Assembly (NCBI GenBank): GCA_020849825.1
Contig: JADZFP010000348.1
Span: 1 to 18,868 of the forward strand
Source of the DNA: Saprospiraceae bacterium
GTDB lineage: Bacteria; Bacteroidota; Bacteroidia; Chitinophagales; Saprospiraceae
Reading direction: 5' to 3'
DNA: 18,868 nucleotides
A program made the position numbers and the translations under genes. Under the pieces are notes generated by a model. That model saw nothing but the letters and a program-made list of their open reading frames with translations, was not told where the DNA came from and searched no databases. Shown here in pieces: positions 6,335-16,600 of the stretch; position 1 is the first letter of the stretch, and each line of letters starts with the position of its first letter.

Positions 6335-9300
6335 TTACGATTTCTTTTTTGGCCTGGGTTTTTGTCGCGGGTAATCAGACAGTTGTTCCAGGATATGTTT
6401 GGGGGTTTGGGTTTGGCCGTGTAGAGAAAGACTTTCAGGGTCCCATTCTGCCAGCCATTGTTCGACTGGCAAGGGTGACTGGTGCAAATACCCCGACAAG
6501 GATTGCAGGGCCGCTCTTGCCGATTCCGGTAATTGTTTCGGGTTTTCCAGCGCCACTTTATCCAATGCATGAAAAATGGCAGTGCGCGACAGCGTATCCA
6601 ATAGCGTTTTCAAATCACCGGATGCCAAAATTTGCTCAAGCAAAGGCTGCAAACGCTCGATAGCCCCGTTGAAATGGATAAAGTGATGCGTACGGGCAAT
6701 GATTTCCTGCATGTCTGCAGGCTGTTCGGATGCCTGAATATCATCGAGCGTGGTTTTGTAGGAAGCCGCACGGCGCAGGATGATTTTAGGCTCGGGAGTG
6801 TCAGGCTTGCCGGCTTTTTTCGTCGTTTTATCTGCTGCTTGCACGCTTTTTGGGGCCGTCGTGGAAGAAGGCGCAACGAAATCCACAGGCTCTATCCCGG
6901 GCAATTGTTCTTGCAGGTCGATGATAAATGGACCATTTGATGGATCGAAGGGCTGAACGCCGGGGAATGTCCGCTTGACAAACAGACTGGCACAAACGTG
7001 GCCAGTCGTATGCGACACGGTATGGGAGGGCTGACAGGAGCATTGTGCAAGCGAGGCGTCGCGTGCTGGTGTCGCGGTCGGCGGACAATCCTTCACGGTA
7101 CGCAGAAATTCGCCCAGCAGACAACCCGGGTCGCGTTCGGTCCGGTTGGATTCAAACGCCTGGCAATCGGCAGGCAAAGGGCAATCCTTCTGTCCGGTGC
7201 GCAACCAGTTGGTCCAGCGCCGGTACAGGGCCTCGAAACAACAAATGTCTTCCGGGCCGAGCCAACGGATACAGAGTGCCACGTGCGCCGGCGCTTCGCG
7301 CCGCAGCATTTCTTCCATAAAACTGCGAAAATCCGGGTCGCTGAAACGCGGGGTATAACCCGGCAATACAACCGTGGCCCAGAAGGAATACGGGTCGGTC
7401 ATCGGGTAATAGAATCGCGGCTGAACGGGATCCGGACATTCCGGGTCGCGCGGCTTGTCGAGCCATTCCAGTTTACATTCCACCCTGTTCGACAACTGGA
7501 ACGGTGAATCAAAGCCGCAATTTTGCGTCCAGTGCCAGTTGGGCGCCGGATAGGGCCAGGGTTTGGCTTTGACCAGGCCGCTTTGGTTCGACAGGCATTT
7601 GGAGGGGTCTACATTTTTGCAAAAATCCATGCCTGCCATGCCCGGACGCAGCAGGATATGCTCCACGAGATAAAACGACTCCCGAAACAGGCATTTTTTT
7701 ACCCGTTCCATTGCTATGCGCGTTTCAGTGAGGCTGTTGTAGCGATACGGATGCGAGGCCAAAACGCGTTGTCCGGTAGTGGGGCCGGCCAATTCGTAAG
7801 TGAAGGGCGTACAATCGTCGACGGCCGTAATGCGCAGATGCGCTTCGGGGTCGGCGAGCAGACTGCAAAACCGGGTTTTGAGCCCGGCCATCAAGGCATT
7901 GATCTCCTCGGCTCCGGCGCCGGGCGGCGCGACAAAACGCTCGATACCTTCCAGCAAAACCAGGGGTTCGCCCCCGCTTTCCGGGATCATCCGCAGTTGC
8001 AGCGTGTAGCCGTCGATCCGGCGAATTTTGAACAGATAAAGGCTTTCCGCCGGCAAATCGGGGAACTCTTCTTCGTACACGATTTCGCACCAATCGTCGG
8101 TATCCACTGCTTTCCGAATCAGGACGGCCGCTTTTTCTTTTGCTGTACAGGCTTCAATTTCAGTGAAATAAACCTTCGGATGGCGCGCGGTCAAATACGC
8201 TTCCGTCGTTACCTCAAATTGAAAAGCGAGTTCGCCGGTGGTATTGCAATCATAGTCGGCCGACAGGTAAAAGGCATTGGGATGGGCGGCGGAAGCGAAC
8301 AAATTTTTGAGTGCCGCGCCCGACGTGTCTTCGCCGATTGCAGGCATTTCCAGCAAAATTTCGGGCACCCCCAAGGCAAAGCCGCAATCGGAGCAGGCAT
8401 TGGGCACGGGGCGGCAGGCGTTTCCTGCTTCGAGCAGGCGCAGCAGTACGCGGAAATCGGCCCAGGCATCGGCCGCCCGGTCGTAGCAGCGCGGGCTTTC
8501 CCAAAGCACCCGGCCGACGGGTATGCCAGCAGGATTCAGTGAGCGCGCGTAAAGGTGGAATTTGTATCGGGGCGCCGGGGCTTCCTCTGCACAGTCGTCG
8601 TGCGAGACCGCCGCTTCGGCACAACAACCGGGCGTTTTACAAGTGCAGTCACATTGCGCTTCGGGTTCGACGGTTTGAAAAACCGGGTAACTGCGTGCCA
8701 GTTGCGACAGGTATTCGGCAGCCTGGGCCTGATTGCTGAAAAGTGTTTGTATCGCGAGCGGTACCTCCGCCAGCGGCGCGCCAGCCGGACATTCGTGGCA
8801 GGGTTCTGCCGTAGCGTTCGGATCGGGTAAGGTTTCGAAGCCGATACAAGCTGTACCTGCGCCGTAGTTGGGAGCGTAGTTGGCGAGTTGCAAGACGCGG
8901 AAATAATCGCGCTGGAAAGCACCTATGGCCTCCGGTTCACTGTCGAAAGTGGCTGCGCTGCGCCAGAGGATTGTGCCGGCTGGCAATTGTTGCGCAAAAC
9001 CCGGCAAAAAAACAGGATTGGCCGAGCGCAGTACAAAGCGGTAACCCGACTTACAGGCGCCTGGCGCTATCGGTTGATCGACTCTCTCGGTTACATCGCG
9101 TCCGTCGGTGCAAAGGTCCAGCCAGGGCGGTATAGTATCGCATCGTATTGTTGATTCCTCTTCGTGTTTTTCCCAGCAAAAACGGTTGTACCAGACGGTG
9201 CATTCCCCAATGCGCTTATATTGTTTGTTCGGTTCTGGTCGAACAGCCAGCGGAGAACCGGTCTTGACGATTTGCCAAACTTTTTCTTCGCCTTGGGAAG

Positions 9301-12300
9301 GAAAGACGATCGCCCCGGTTTGTTGCCCCCCCGGTCGCTCCGAATTTATGGTTATTTGATCGTAATTGCTGCGCCATTGCTGCCATAGAGGCAACTCTTT
9401 GAGCCACTGGTCGCGTATTTCGGCCGAAGCCGGCGCCAGGGCAGGCACGACGGATACACTCCCTGCATCGATGCGGATCGATGGTTTTCGGGCGATTTCG
9501 ATCGCTTCAAAACGCGCGTTAGCGAGCTGGCGTTTAAAGTCATCCAACCCTTTTAATGCCGACGACTCGTCATCAAATCCTTTTTCGCTTTTCCATTGCC
9601 GGTCGTTCAGTACGATGGAGAAATGCCATTCCCGATCGAACTCCTCCGGTTCCACCGTGAATACGTGAGGATCAAATGCTTTTTTCACCGCCTCACCGGC
9701 CGACGATTCGTCTGTGTCTCGTTTGACGGCGCTTGTTTGCTCCCAGAATTGAAGGAGTTGGCGTTGAAAATCTCTCCGGGCTTCGTCTGGCGAAAAAAAT
9801 ATCCCGCTCGACTCGAAAAGCGGTTTTGCGAATCCGGCCGCTTCCCAGCGATATCGGAAACGATGGGGTTCGGCGCGAATTTCCAGCGGCGTTTGCCAGG
9901 TTGCGAACCATGCCAGGGTTTGTTTCCGGCGGGTATCGCGTTCGCCGGGCGAGTCGAATACCTCGGGTTGCCAGGCGACGAAATGTCCATCCTCTCCCCT
10001 CAGCATGTACGTGTACGCCGGGTTGCCGGCGTCGCCGGTCGATACGTAGCAGTCTTTTTGTACGGCCTGAGCGGGGAGTTTTTCCAGGGCCTCGAAGGCC
10101 TCGGCCGCTTGTTCGTACAGGCGCCAGGAAGTGAGCAGCATATCACCCTTTTCATTGGCTGCGCGAAAAGCAAAAAATTTGCCCTCTATTTCTGTCTGGC
10201 TGAACGTCAGGCCCTTGCGATTGAGTTTGTCGAGACAGGACGACAGGTGTACTTCGGCTGCTTTGGGGCTGGGAAACTGACGGGAGCGGGCGAGCAGTCG
10301 CTCTTTTTCATCGTAAAAAGCGACCTGCCAGCGGTTGTCGGCTTCCTCTACGCGGAACCGGTCGTGTTTTTTAGCCGCTGTACGCCAGTCGAACCAGCTC
10401 AGTCGGGCGCAATTTTCATCGGCAAAAAAAGCCGTGCCGCGCAGCCAGTATTCGCCGCGTTTTTCACCCGGTAAAACCACTTGCAGGGCTTTACCTACCC
10501 TCGACAGGTAGCGAACGCCTTCGTTTTCACCGCCATCAAGCGTTTCCAGAAAAGCGCGGCGGGCGGCATCCGGGCTTGCCCAGATTGGGGCGCTGCGCCG
10601 TTGCGACCCGCGCTCGAACCAGTAAAACTCGTCGGGCAATCGCTCAACGACGGGTTGGAAAGCCGATATATCGAGAAAACGTGCGGGGTTGGCCGGGTCG
10701 GCTACCAGGCTTGGCGCGGCAGATTTCTCGGCTTTGCGCGCGTTTTTTTGCCCTTTATTTTGAATAAAATCAGCGACGTGGCGCAGGCTGTCGGCGGCCG
10801 AAACGTAGCCGCCGGCGCTTTGCCGGGTATGTTCTCCCCTCGCGTCTTTTAACCAAAGCCGCCAGGCTTTTTCGGGCTTAATGTTGCCATTTTTGCCCAG
10901 CAATGCATCAAGAGCGGCGGCAGGTTGGTCGCGGTAATGTGCAGCGCCGGCGTACACGACGCTTTGCGTCGACCCGTCGGCCGGATCGAAAATATCCAGC
11001 CGGTGAGTACTGCCCTGGGTGCTTGTAAACGATTGTTGTTCAATTGCTTTCAACAACTGTGCATAGGCTTTCCCAGCCTCCTCGGCCGAGTCGAACTGCG
11101 CTGGGCCACGAAACAGGACCTGCCCTTGCGGATCGCGCAATTCGTAGGCGTAGCGCGCACTTTTAGTGATGGATTGCGTCAGGCAAAGCGCGTCTTCGTG
11201 CAGGTCACGCAGCCCTGCCAGAGCGCCGGCTTTTTCTTCCAGCCCCGACCGGTTGGGTTGGCCCCAAACGGGTTGGCGCAGGTTGAATGCCCGTCCGCGG
11301 TCGCGGCCCAGTTTGTCGTAATGTTGCAGATAGCGCGCTTTATCGTTTCTATAGTGATCGGCCGCTTCGGTTTCAGCCTCGTATTTTTGATATTGAAGCG
11401 CTGAAAAATGGCTGAATTGCTCACTGAAACGCGCCAGCAGGTGGTCGAGAAACTGGTTTCTGCGAGTATCATAGGTTTCGGGGCTTTCTGCCAAACCGAC
11501 CAGAATGTCGCGGTAGTCTTTTTGACGGTAAACGATTTCGAAGGAATAGTGCCCCTCTCCCGGATGACTGAAAACGCGATAGGCTTCCGACAAGCCGCCG
11601 AAAATCAGGAGGTTGCCCGCGGCAGTCCGGGCCTCGGCTTCGGTGGCGTAGCGGCGGCGGCTCAGCAGTGCCAGGTTGCCGTCGGGTGAAAACAAGGCAA
11701 ACCAAAAGCCGCAAGCATCTTTTATAACTTCCAGATTGCTCAGATCGGTGTCGGCCAGTGTGCGCTGCCAAAGCCAGCTCGTCGCATCACGCCGGACGGC
11801 TTGCCCGAACGCGCCATGCGGGATCACAAAGGTTTTTCCGGGATCGCAGGAGATGTCGGGAGGTGCACTCAGTACCTGCTGGAAGCGGCAATAGTCAAAT
11901 TCGAGAGTGGTTTCCCCGGTTTCGTCGCTGGCTAGAACGTCCAGTGCGGCTTGTAAACAGAAGGCATCAACCGGAAGGGCGATCGGGTCGCCGTCATTCA
12001 GGCCGGTGTCTTCAAAATTGTTTTGGTAAAAGCGCACGAGCCGTTCGACGAGCGGCACACTATCGAGCCGTTGGGTAAACAGCGTATGTCGGGAAGCGCC
12101 GTCGCGTTGGTCGTCGGGCGTCATGGCAAACAAGCGGCGCAGGTTGGCCAGTTGGGCGAGATAATTGGCCAAAAGCTGATCGAAAAAGAGCAGGTAGCCT
12201 TTGAGTTGAAGGGCCTGCGTTTTGCGGCGAAGTTGGGCAGCGGTTAGCTGTTCGTCGGGCAAAAACATTTCCACCAAATGGCCGTCGCCGATGCCATAAG

Positions 12301-13615
12301 TGATGGGAAAATCGTTTTGGATGGACCAGTAATCGCCCAGATCGGGCCGGTAATTGCCGGCAGGCAGTTGTTTGTCAAAACGGGTAAACGTTTTTGTCTC
12401 ATCGGCCGGCGGAGTCATCGTCTCAACGGATGCTTTCCGCGAAGGACGCAGGTATCGCGCAATCAGTTCGAGGCGGCGCGCTGACCGGATGTCGGGCAGT
12501 GCAACGCGGTTTTTATAAAATTGAAGACAGCTGTTATAAAAATCGACACGAGGGACATGGCCGTCGAGCAGTTGTAATACCCAAATATCCATTTCTGCCT
12601 GGGCGGTGGCGTGAAGTACGGGGCCTTCCGTACCGCAACAGTCGACCCAGCCGTCGATTTGCAGGTTATCGACGGCGACAACGCCCTCTGTCTCTGCCAC
12701 CACCCGGAACACGTCCGAAAGGCGAATTTCACGCGGCAGGCGGAATTTTTCCAGTTCGTCGGTATCAATAAAACCGGCCGAGCGTTCGCTCAGGGGACGG
12801 CCTTCGAAGATTTCCTCGATACCCTTGCCCTTGTCGAGCAGTTCCTGCAGGGTGTAAAAACGGATTTCCGGCGTTAAAAAATCGCGTACGCGGTGCAGGA
12901 TGTCGGTCCATACTTTTTCAGGATCGGCGTTTGGCGCGATTTCAATATGCCCGCAGAGGCGGAGCTGTTCTTTTTCCAGCAAAACGGGCTGCTGAAAATC
13001 TTCGCACAGGTTGCGGTGGGCGTGCAGGGTTTCCCAGACGCGGTGCAGGAGGTATACTTCGGCGCTTTGAAAGCAGTTAAAAGTATGGGCATGGCCCTCG
13101 GCCGATTTGCCGCAATGGCAATTTTCCGGCGGCGTGGGCAGTTCGTCTTCGGGTTCGATCAGTACCCGGTAAAGGCCGTTCAGACGGACCGGGCTTCCCG
13201 GAAAACCATCGACCTTATGAAGATCCACAAATTCGTCGGGCTCCAGCCAGGCATTGCGCACCCCGTCGATGTCCATCAGTAATTTCCGAAAATCATTGAT
13301 AGTCAGCGGATTGTTGGTAAAAACCTGGGCGGCCGTGAAAAAATTGTCGTCGGCCCGGCCGGTCTTTTCTTTTTTTGCCAGCAGATCGGAAAACGGCAGT
13401 CTTGTGCGATACCCCAGATCGATCAGGGCAAAGCATAGCGCTTCCAGCATGGTGATGCCCGGATCGTGCAGGTTGTGGTCGGTCCAGACTTTCCCTGAAA
13501 ACCGACTGATATGGTCTATTCCGAGGCGGCGAAGCGTCTCGAAATCGAGGTGACCGGCGAAGCGGGGGTCTTGTCGCAGGATCACTTTTTTGACCGGGTC
13601 GAGGATGTCTGACAT
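6335..13615 (-). CDS. Giant Afp12-like baseplate protein with internal repeat array (about 2426 residues)
   Basis: The N-terminus has the baseplate gp6/gpJ-like signature WTDHNLHDPGITMLE (about 44-58), then LTINDFRKLLMDIDGVRNAWL (about 104-124), as in wedge proteins of eCIS particles. A second conserved block lies near the C-terminus (about 1980-2135: LVEHILLRPGMAG, DPYSFWATVVLPGY, LRREAPAHV). Between them residues 636-1365, 1524-1733 and 1936-1978 hold about 14 degenerate 40-50-residue modules that look like YegP/DUF1508 folds. Cys/His clusters sit at 166-181, 1655-1675 and 2192-2208. The tail is helical with a basic end (PRQKPRPKKKS). Afp12 and Pvc12 are, from memory, under half this length. 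An upstream TTG at 13636 would touch the previous stop, but ATG 13615 (MSDILDP) starts the conserved region 17 bases after it. The protein should assemble with the Afp11-like product as baseplate wedges; the extra modules probably project outward, which is inference. Confidence 0.88.
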   Translation of the reverse strand: MSDILDPVKKVILRQDPRFAGHLDFETLRRLGIDHISRFSGKVWTDHNLHDPGITMLEALCFALIDLGYRTRLPFSDLLAKKEKTGRADDNFFTAAQVFTNNPLTINDFRKLLMDIDGVRNAWLEPDEFVDLHKVDGFPGSPVRLNGLYRVLIEPEDELPTPPENCHCGKSAEGHAHTFNCFQSAEVYLLHRVWETLHAHRNLCEDFQQPVLLEKEQLRLCGHIEIAPNADPEKVWTDILHRVRDFLTPEIRFYTLQELLDKGKGIEEIFEGRPLSERSAGFIDTDELEKFRLPREIRLSDVFRVVAETEGVVAVDNLQIDGWVDCCGTEGPVLHATAQAEMDIWVLQLLDGHVPRVDFYNSCLQFYKNRVALPDIRSARRLELIARYLRPSRKASVETMTPPADETKTFTRFDKQLPAGNYRPDLGDYWSIQNDFPITYGIGDGHLVEMFLPDEQLTAAQLRRKTQALQLKGYLLFFDQLLANYLAQLANLRRLFAMTPDDQRDGASRHTLFTQRLDSVPLVERLVRFYQNNFEDTGLNDGDPIALPVDAFCLQAALDVLASDETGETTLEFDYCRFQQVLSAPPDISCDPGKTFVIPHGAFGQAVRRDATSWLWQRTLADTDLSNLEVIKDACGFWFALFSPDGNLALLSRRRYATEAEARTAAGNLLIFGGLSEAYRVFSHPGEGHYSFEIVYRQKDYRDILVGLAESPETYDTRRNQFLDHLLARFSEQFSHFSALQYQKYEAETEAADHYRNDKARYLQHYDKLGRDRGRAFNLRQPVWGQPNRSGLEEKAGALAGLRDLHEDALCLTQSITKSARYAYELRDPQGQVLFRGPAQFDSAEEAGKAYAQLLKAIEQQSFTSTQGSTHRLDIFDPADGSTQSVVYAGAAHYRDQPAAALDALLGKNGNIKPEKAWRLWLKDARGEHTRQSAGGYVSAADSLRHVADFIQNKGQKNARKAEKSAAPSLVADPANPARFLDISAFQPVVERLPDEFYWFERGSQRRSAPIWASPDAARRAFLETLDGGENEGVRYLSRVGKALQVVLPGEKRGEYWLRGTAFFADENCARLSWFDWRTAAKKHDRFRVEEADNRWQVAFYDEKERLLARSRQFPSPKAAEVHLSSCLDKLNRKGLTFSQTEIEGKFFAFRAANEKGDMLLTSWRLYEQAAEAFEALEKLPAQAVQKDCYVSTGDAGNPAYTYMLRGEDGHFVAWQPEVFDSPGERDTRRKQTLAWFATWQTPLEIRAEPHRFRYRWEAAGFAKPLFESSGIFFSPDEARRDFQRQLLQFWEQTSAVKRDTDESSAGEAVKKAFDPHVFTVEPEEFDREWHFSIVLNDRQWKSEKGFDDESSALKGLDDFKRQLANARFEAIEIARKPSIRIDAGSVSVVPALAPASAEIRDQWLKELPLWQQWRSNYDQITINSERPGGQQTGAIVFPSQGEEKVWQIVKTGSPLAVRPEPNKQYKRIGECTVWYNRFCWEKHEEESTIRCDTIPPWLDLCTDGRDVTERVDQPIAPGACKSGYRFVLRSANPVFLPGFAQQLPAGTILWRSAATFDSEPEAIGAFQRDYFRVLQLANYAPNYGAGTACIGFETLPDPNATAEPCHECPAGAPLAEVPLAIQTLFSNQAQAAEYLSQLARSYPVFQTVEPEAQCDCTCKTPGCCAEAAVSHDDCAEEAPAPRYKFHLYARSLNPAGIPVGRVLWESPRCYDRAADAWADFRVLLRLLEAGNACRPVPNACSDCGFALGVPEILLEMPAIGEDTSGAALKNLFASAAHPNAFYLSADYDCNTTGELAFQFEVTTEAYLTARHPKVYFTEIEACTAKEKAAVLIRKAVDTDDWCEIVYEEEFPDLPAESLYLFKIRRIDGYTLQLRMIPESGGEPLVLLEGIERFVAPPGAGAEEINALMAGLKTRFCSLLADPEAHLRITAVDDCTPFTYELAGPTTGQRVLASHPYRYNSLTETRIAMERVKKCLFRESFYLVEHILLRPGMAGMDFCKNVDPSKCLSNQSGLVKAKPWPYPAPNWHWTQNCGFDSPFQLSNRVECKLEWLDKPRDPECPDPVQPRFYYPMTDPYSFWATVVLPGYTPRFSDPDFRSFMEEMLRREAPAHVALCIRWLGPEDICCFEALYRRWTNWLRTGQKDCPLPADCQAFESNRTERDPGCLLGEFLRTVKDCPPTATPARDASLAQCSCQPSHTVSHTTGHVCASLFVKRTFPGVQPFDPSNGPFIIDLQEQLPGIEPVDFVAPSSTTAPKSVQAADKTTKKAGKPDTPEPKIILRRAASYKTTLDDIQASEQPADMQEIIARTHHFIHFNGAIERLQPLLEQILASGDLKTLLDTLSRTAIFHALDKVALENPKQLPESARAALQSLSGYLHQSPLPVEQWLAEWDPESLSLHGQTQTPKHILEQLSDYPRQKPRPKKKS
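7691..9046 (-). repeat. Further isolated YegP-like modules in the Afp12-like protein
   Basis: Three more copies of the same beta-beta-alpha pattern occur after the main array. They lie at about residues 1524-1579 (GYRFVLRSANP, then ILWRSAATFDSEPEAIGAF), 1683-1733 (YKFHLYARSLNP, then VLWESPRCYDRAADAWADF) and 1936-1978 (FTYELAGPTTGQRVLAS, then RYNSLTETRIAMERV). They are spaced by Cys-rich and Pro-rich loops. Confidence 0.6.
9521..11710 (-). repeat. Array of about 12 degenerate YegP/DUF1508-like modules in the Afp12-like protein
   Basis: Residues 636-1365 (ATG numbering) repeat a pattern of aromatic-x-aromatic-x-Leu, a D/N-x-x-G turn, a short strand with Leu, a Ser/Gly, an aromatic, Ser/Asp, then an Ala-rich helix. 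Clear copies start near 636 (FWFALFSPDGNLALLSRR), 822 (YAYELRDPQGQVLF), 1096 (WQVAFYDEKERLLARSR), 1147 (FFAFRAANEKGDMLLTS), 1200 (AYTYMLRGEDGHFVAW), 1252 (RFRYRWEAAGFAKPLFES) and 1330 (WHFSIVLNDRQWKSEKGF). Sequence identity between copies is low, so this is shape recognition. Three further copies lie downstream at 7691-9046. Confidence 0.65.
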
Positions 13616-13632
13616 GGGTACTCGGCGGGTTT

Positions 13633-16600
13633 TCAAACGAGGTTAGAAGGAGTGAATCTGGGTTGGCAGGGGTCTTTAAGGTCATTTTGAGGGCAATCCA
13701 GTGGCGCGCCGGGGCAAACGATCACTTCCCCGGCCGTCAGGATCGAACGGGCCGTGCAGGGCTCTACGACGGTACTCCACGTGTTTTCGTCCTGTTCGTG
13801 CGCCATTTTCAGTTCCACGACGTAGTTGACGTAAGGCAGTTGCTCCACGTATTTGAGCAGATCAGAGCGGTAGATCGGCTGGCCGAAGCGCAGTTTTTCC
13901 GAGTCGCCGAGATGCCAGGGCGCCAGGAAGTGTATGATGGCCTGTTGCAATTGGGCTTCGTAGTAGTTCTGATCGAAACCTTTGTGCAACACGACCTTGA
14001 TTTTGACGCGTACGCCTTCGTAGCGGGGATTGAACACCCGGATACGGGCAAACGGGGAGGAGCGCGCGCACAGTTCTTCCTGTATCCGTTCGAGCAGGCT
14101 GAGCGGGGCTTGCGGCGAGAGGTTGACGCCGGTTTTCAGCACAGTGAGATCGGGTACGACCACGAGGGTGACAAATCCGGCGGCCCATTCCAGGTCGCTT
14201 TGGTATTTCGCGGCGCCGAGCGCCATGGCGTGTGAAATACATTTCACTTTATAGATTTCCGGAAAAGCCTCCAGCACCAGGCGTTCGTAATCGAAGGGCG
14301 CGATGGCGCGGCCTTTGTGGCGCAGGCGTTCGGCTGTTCGGCGGTAGAAGGCGTTTTTGTTGCCGCCGGCGTCTTCGGCCGCCCGGCCGCCGAACGATTC
14401 GTAAGGCTGTTGCACCTGTTTCACATTGGCGTCGGCCGCGCGGAGTTTGGCGAGGCTGCCGGCCGGGAGCGGGTTGCCGCTGCGCGCGGGGTCGTTGGCC
14501 GGAGTTGGGGCAAAACGCGCCAGCACGGCCTGTGTATGGATGCCCAGGGTTTCGCACACAGCGCGGCTGTTTTGGGGTGCCGCGACTTTGAGCCAGTGCA
14601 GGCCGCGCGGCAGCACGGTGTTTTCGGGCCCGTTGGTGATGTCGGGCGGCACAGCAATCTTGACGATGCCGCTGGCCGTCAGGCCATGGGTGGCGTCGTC
14701 GAGCACCTCAAAGCCCTCGCGCAGGTCGCGCCATTCATTGTTGGAGAGGTATTGCCAGGCGACGCGCGCTTTTTCAGCCTCGGTGTCGGCGGTAGCCTCG
14801 GCGAGCTGGAAAAGCAGGTTGAGGTTGCTGCCGGGTGTGAGGTTTTTTAGGCCAAGGTAGAGTGTGCCTTCTGCGGGTTGTTGCATGACCTCGTCGAGCA
14901 TCGGCGCGGGAGCCGGCGGCGCAGCGATCAAAGTGGGGGTATTGGCGAAATAACCGGTTTTGTAGGTATCGGGGTAGGGGTGGAGGTGGATGAAGGAGAC
15001 GTCTTCGTTTTGGCTGTTGGCCAACGCGGTATAGTCAAGTGAAATATTGACCATTACGGGTGTCCAGGGTTCATTGGGAATAGGGACCTCGGGCGTTTCT
15101 TTTAGTTTGCCTGCAATGGGATCAAATATGGACAGTGCTTGTTCGATATTTTCATATTCCTGTGCCAGTTTTGTCGATTTGTATGTTAAGCCCGAGCTAT
15201 CGGGGTCGAACGGATCAAAAGGATCGCTGAATGCCTTTTCAACCGCCTCGGTTTTGTTTTTAACCGCTTCTGTTTTTGATTCAGTATCGGATACTGCTTG
15301 TACAATATCGGCCAATTCCCCCGGGGTTACCGGGGTCTCGTCTATCATATCCGTTGGATCGGAGTCGTCATCGGCCGCTTCTGCCGTCGTGAGGGCAGTT
15401 TGAGCCAGGTTATCTGCCTCCAAAGCCAGGTTTTTTGCTTCCAGCGCCAAGCCAGCGGCCGAGGTAATTGAGTTTTTGAGATCGGTGATGTTGTCTTTTA
15501 TGGCAAAAAGCGCTGTAAAGTCGCCGAATGTGATGACTGTATTGATACCCGCGATAAAATAAACGGCATCTACATGAATTTTGTCCGGCAGCATACTTTT
15601 GGCAATCGTTTGCCTTGCCAATACGAACGGATAGTCTTTGTGTAAAAAATCCTGGTCTTTCAACGTTAATCGAAGGAACCGGTCTCTGGTACTGGCAAGG
15701 AGAGCCGTTAGCGGCTGTTTGATGAATTCTTTCTCATATCGTAAATTGACGAAATTGTTTCTGTCAAACCTCAGCATACGGTCTGTGGCAACGGTATCGT
15801 CGCAAACAGCAGCGGGCTCGTCTTCGTTTTTGAATAGTTTCCGAGTATTGGCCGTATCGTTTCTCCAGGCGCCCTCGCTCAGCATCGATACCGCCATCTT
15901 AAATTTATCTTCCAGCAAGCCATATTTTTTGGGGTAAACATCATCACCATCACCATCAACTTCTGCCAGCTCGATTGGGTATGTAATAGGCCATTTCACA
16001 TAAGCTTTATAGTATTCTTGAAAATCAGATGGTTTTTCTTTCCAGTTGAAGTTAACAGAGACTTTTTGCCAGTTTTTTGAAAATACTTCCCGGCTCCCGA
16101 GGTAGAAGCTCGGTCCCGTGAGGTTTCCGCCAGTCGGGTCATCTACGACGTTAAAATCAGGCACATCCGGCCGCGTCCCAAACGGATAAATCGGGCTGTT
16201 CACGTCCTGCAGATTCTCGTCGTTCTGCACCACGAGGTTGCGCACGCCACAGACTTTTACGCTGATCTGTGCGCTTTCGATTTGAATATTGCCGAACAGA
16301 TGCCACAAAGAGGCGTAAACGCCCGGGCCCTCAGCGCCTTTTTCCAGGCAGCACGCCGAGTCGCCGGGACTATTGGGAATCCAGACTTTGATATCGGGAT
16401 CGAGTTCAAATTTCGCCACCGGAAGGTCGGTGCCTAGCTGTTCTTTCAGGTTTTCCGCGTTGAAAAAAGTGACGCCGGGCTGGTCGGGCGTTAGCGTAGC
16501 CACGGCCGTTAAGGTAAATGGTGCGTTCAGATCGTTGCCTGTTATACTCATCTGGAGGTTGACGGAAGGCTCCATCAACACGGGTACCCATTCTTTTTCG

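Noticed and set aside
9596..10474. Plus-strand open frame of 292 codons.
   Set aside because: It is antisense to the module array of the giant baseplate protein; no motif, and Cys/Arg/Gly-rich shadow composition.
13616..13636. Upstream TTG start for the giant baseplate gene, adding seven residues and touching the previous stop.
   Set aside because: The ATG at 13615 directly precedes the conserved MSDILDP start and needs no alternative start codon.
15941..15960. Plus-strand run of CAT/CAC codons resembling a His-tag sequence.
   Set aside because: It is antisense to an acidic D-G-D-G-D-D stretch (residues 814-819) of the Afp11-like protein and lies in no supported plus-strand gene.
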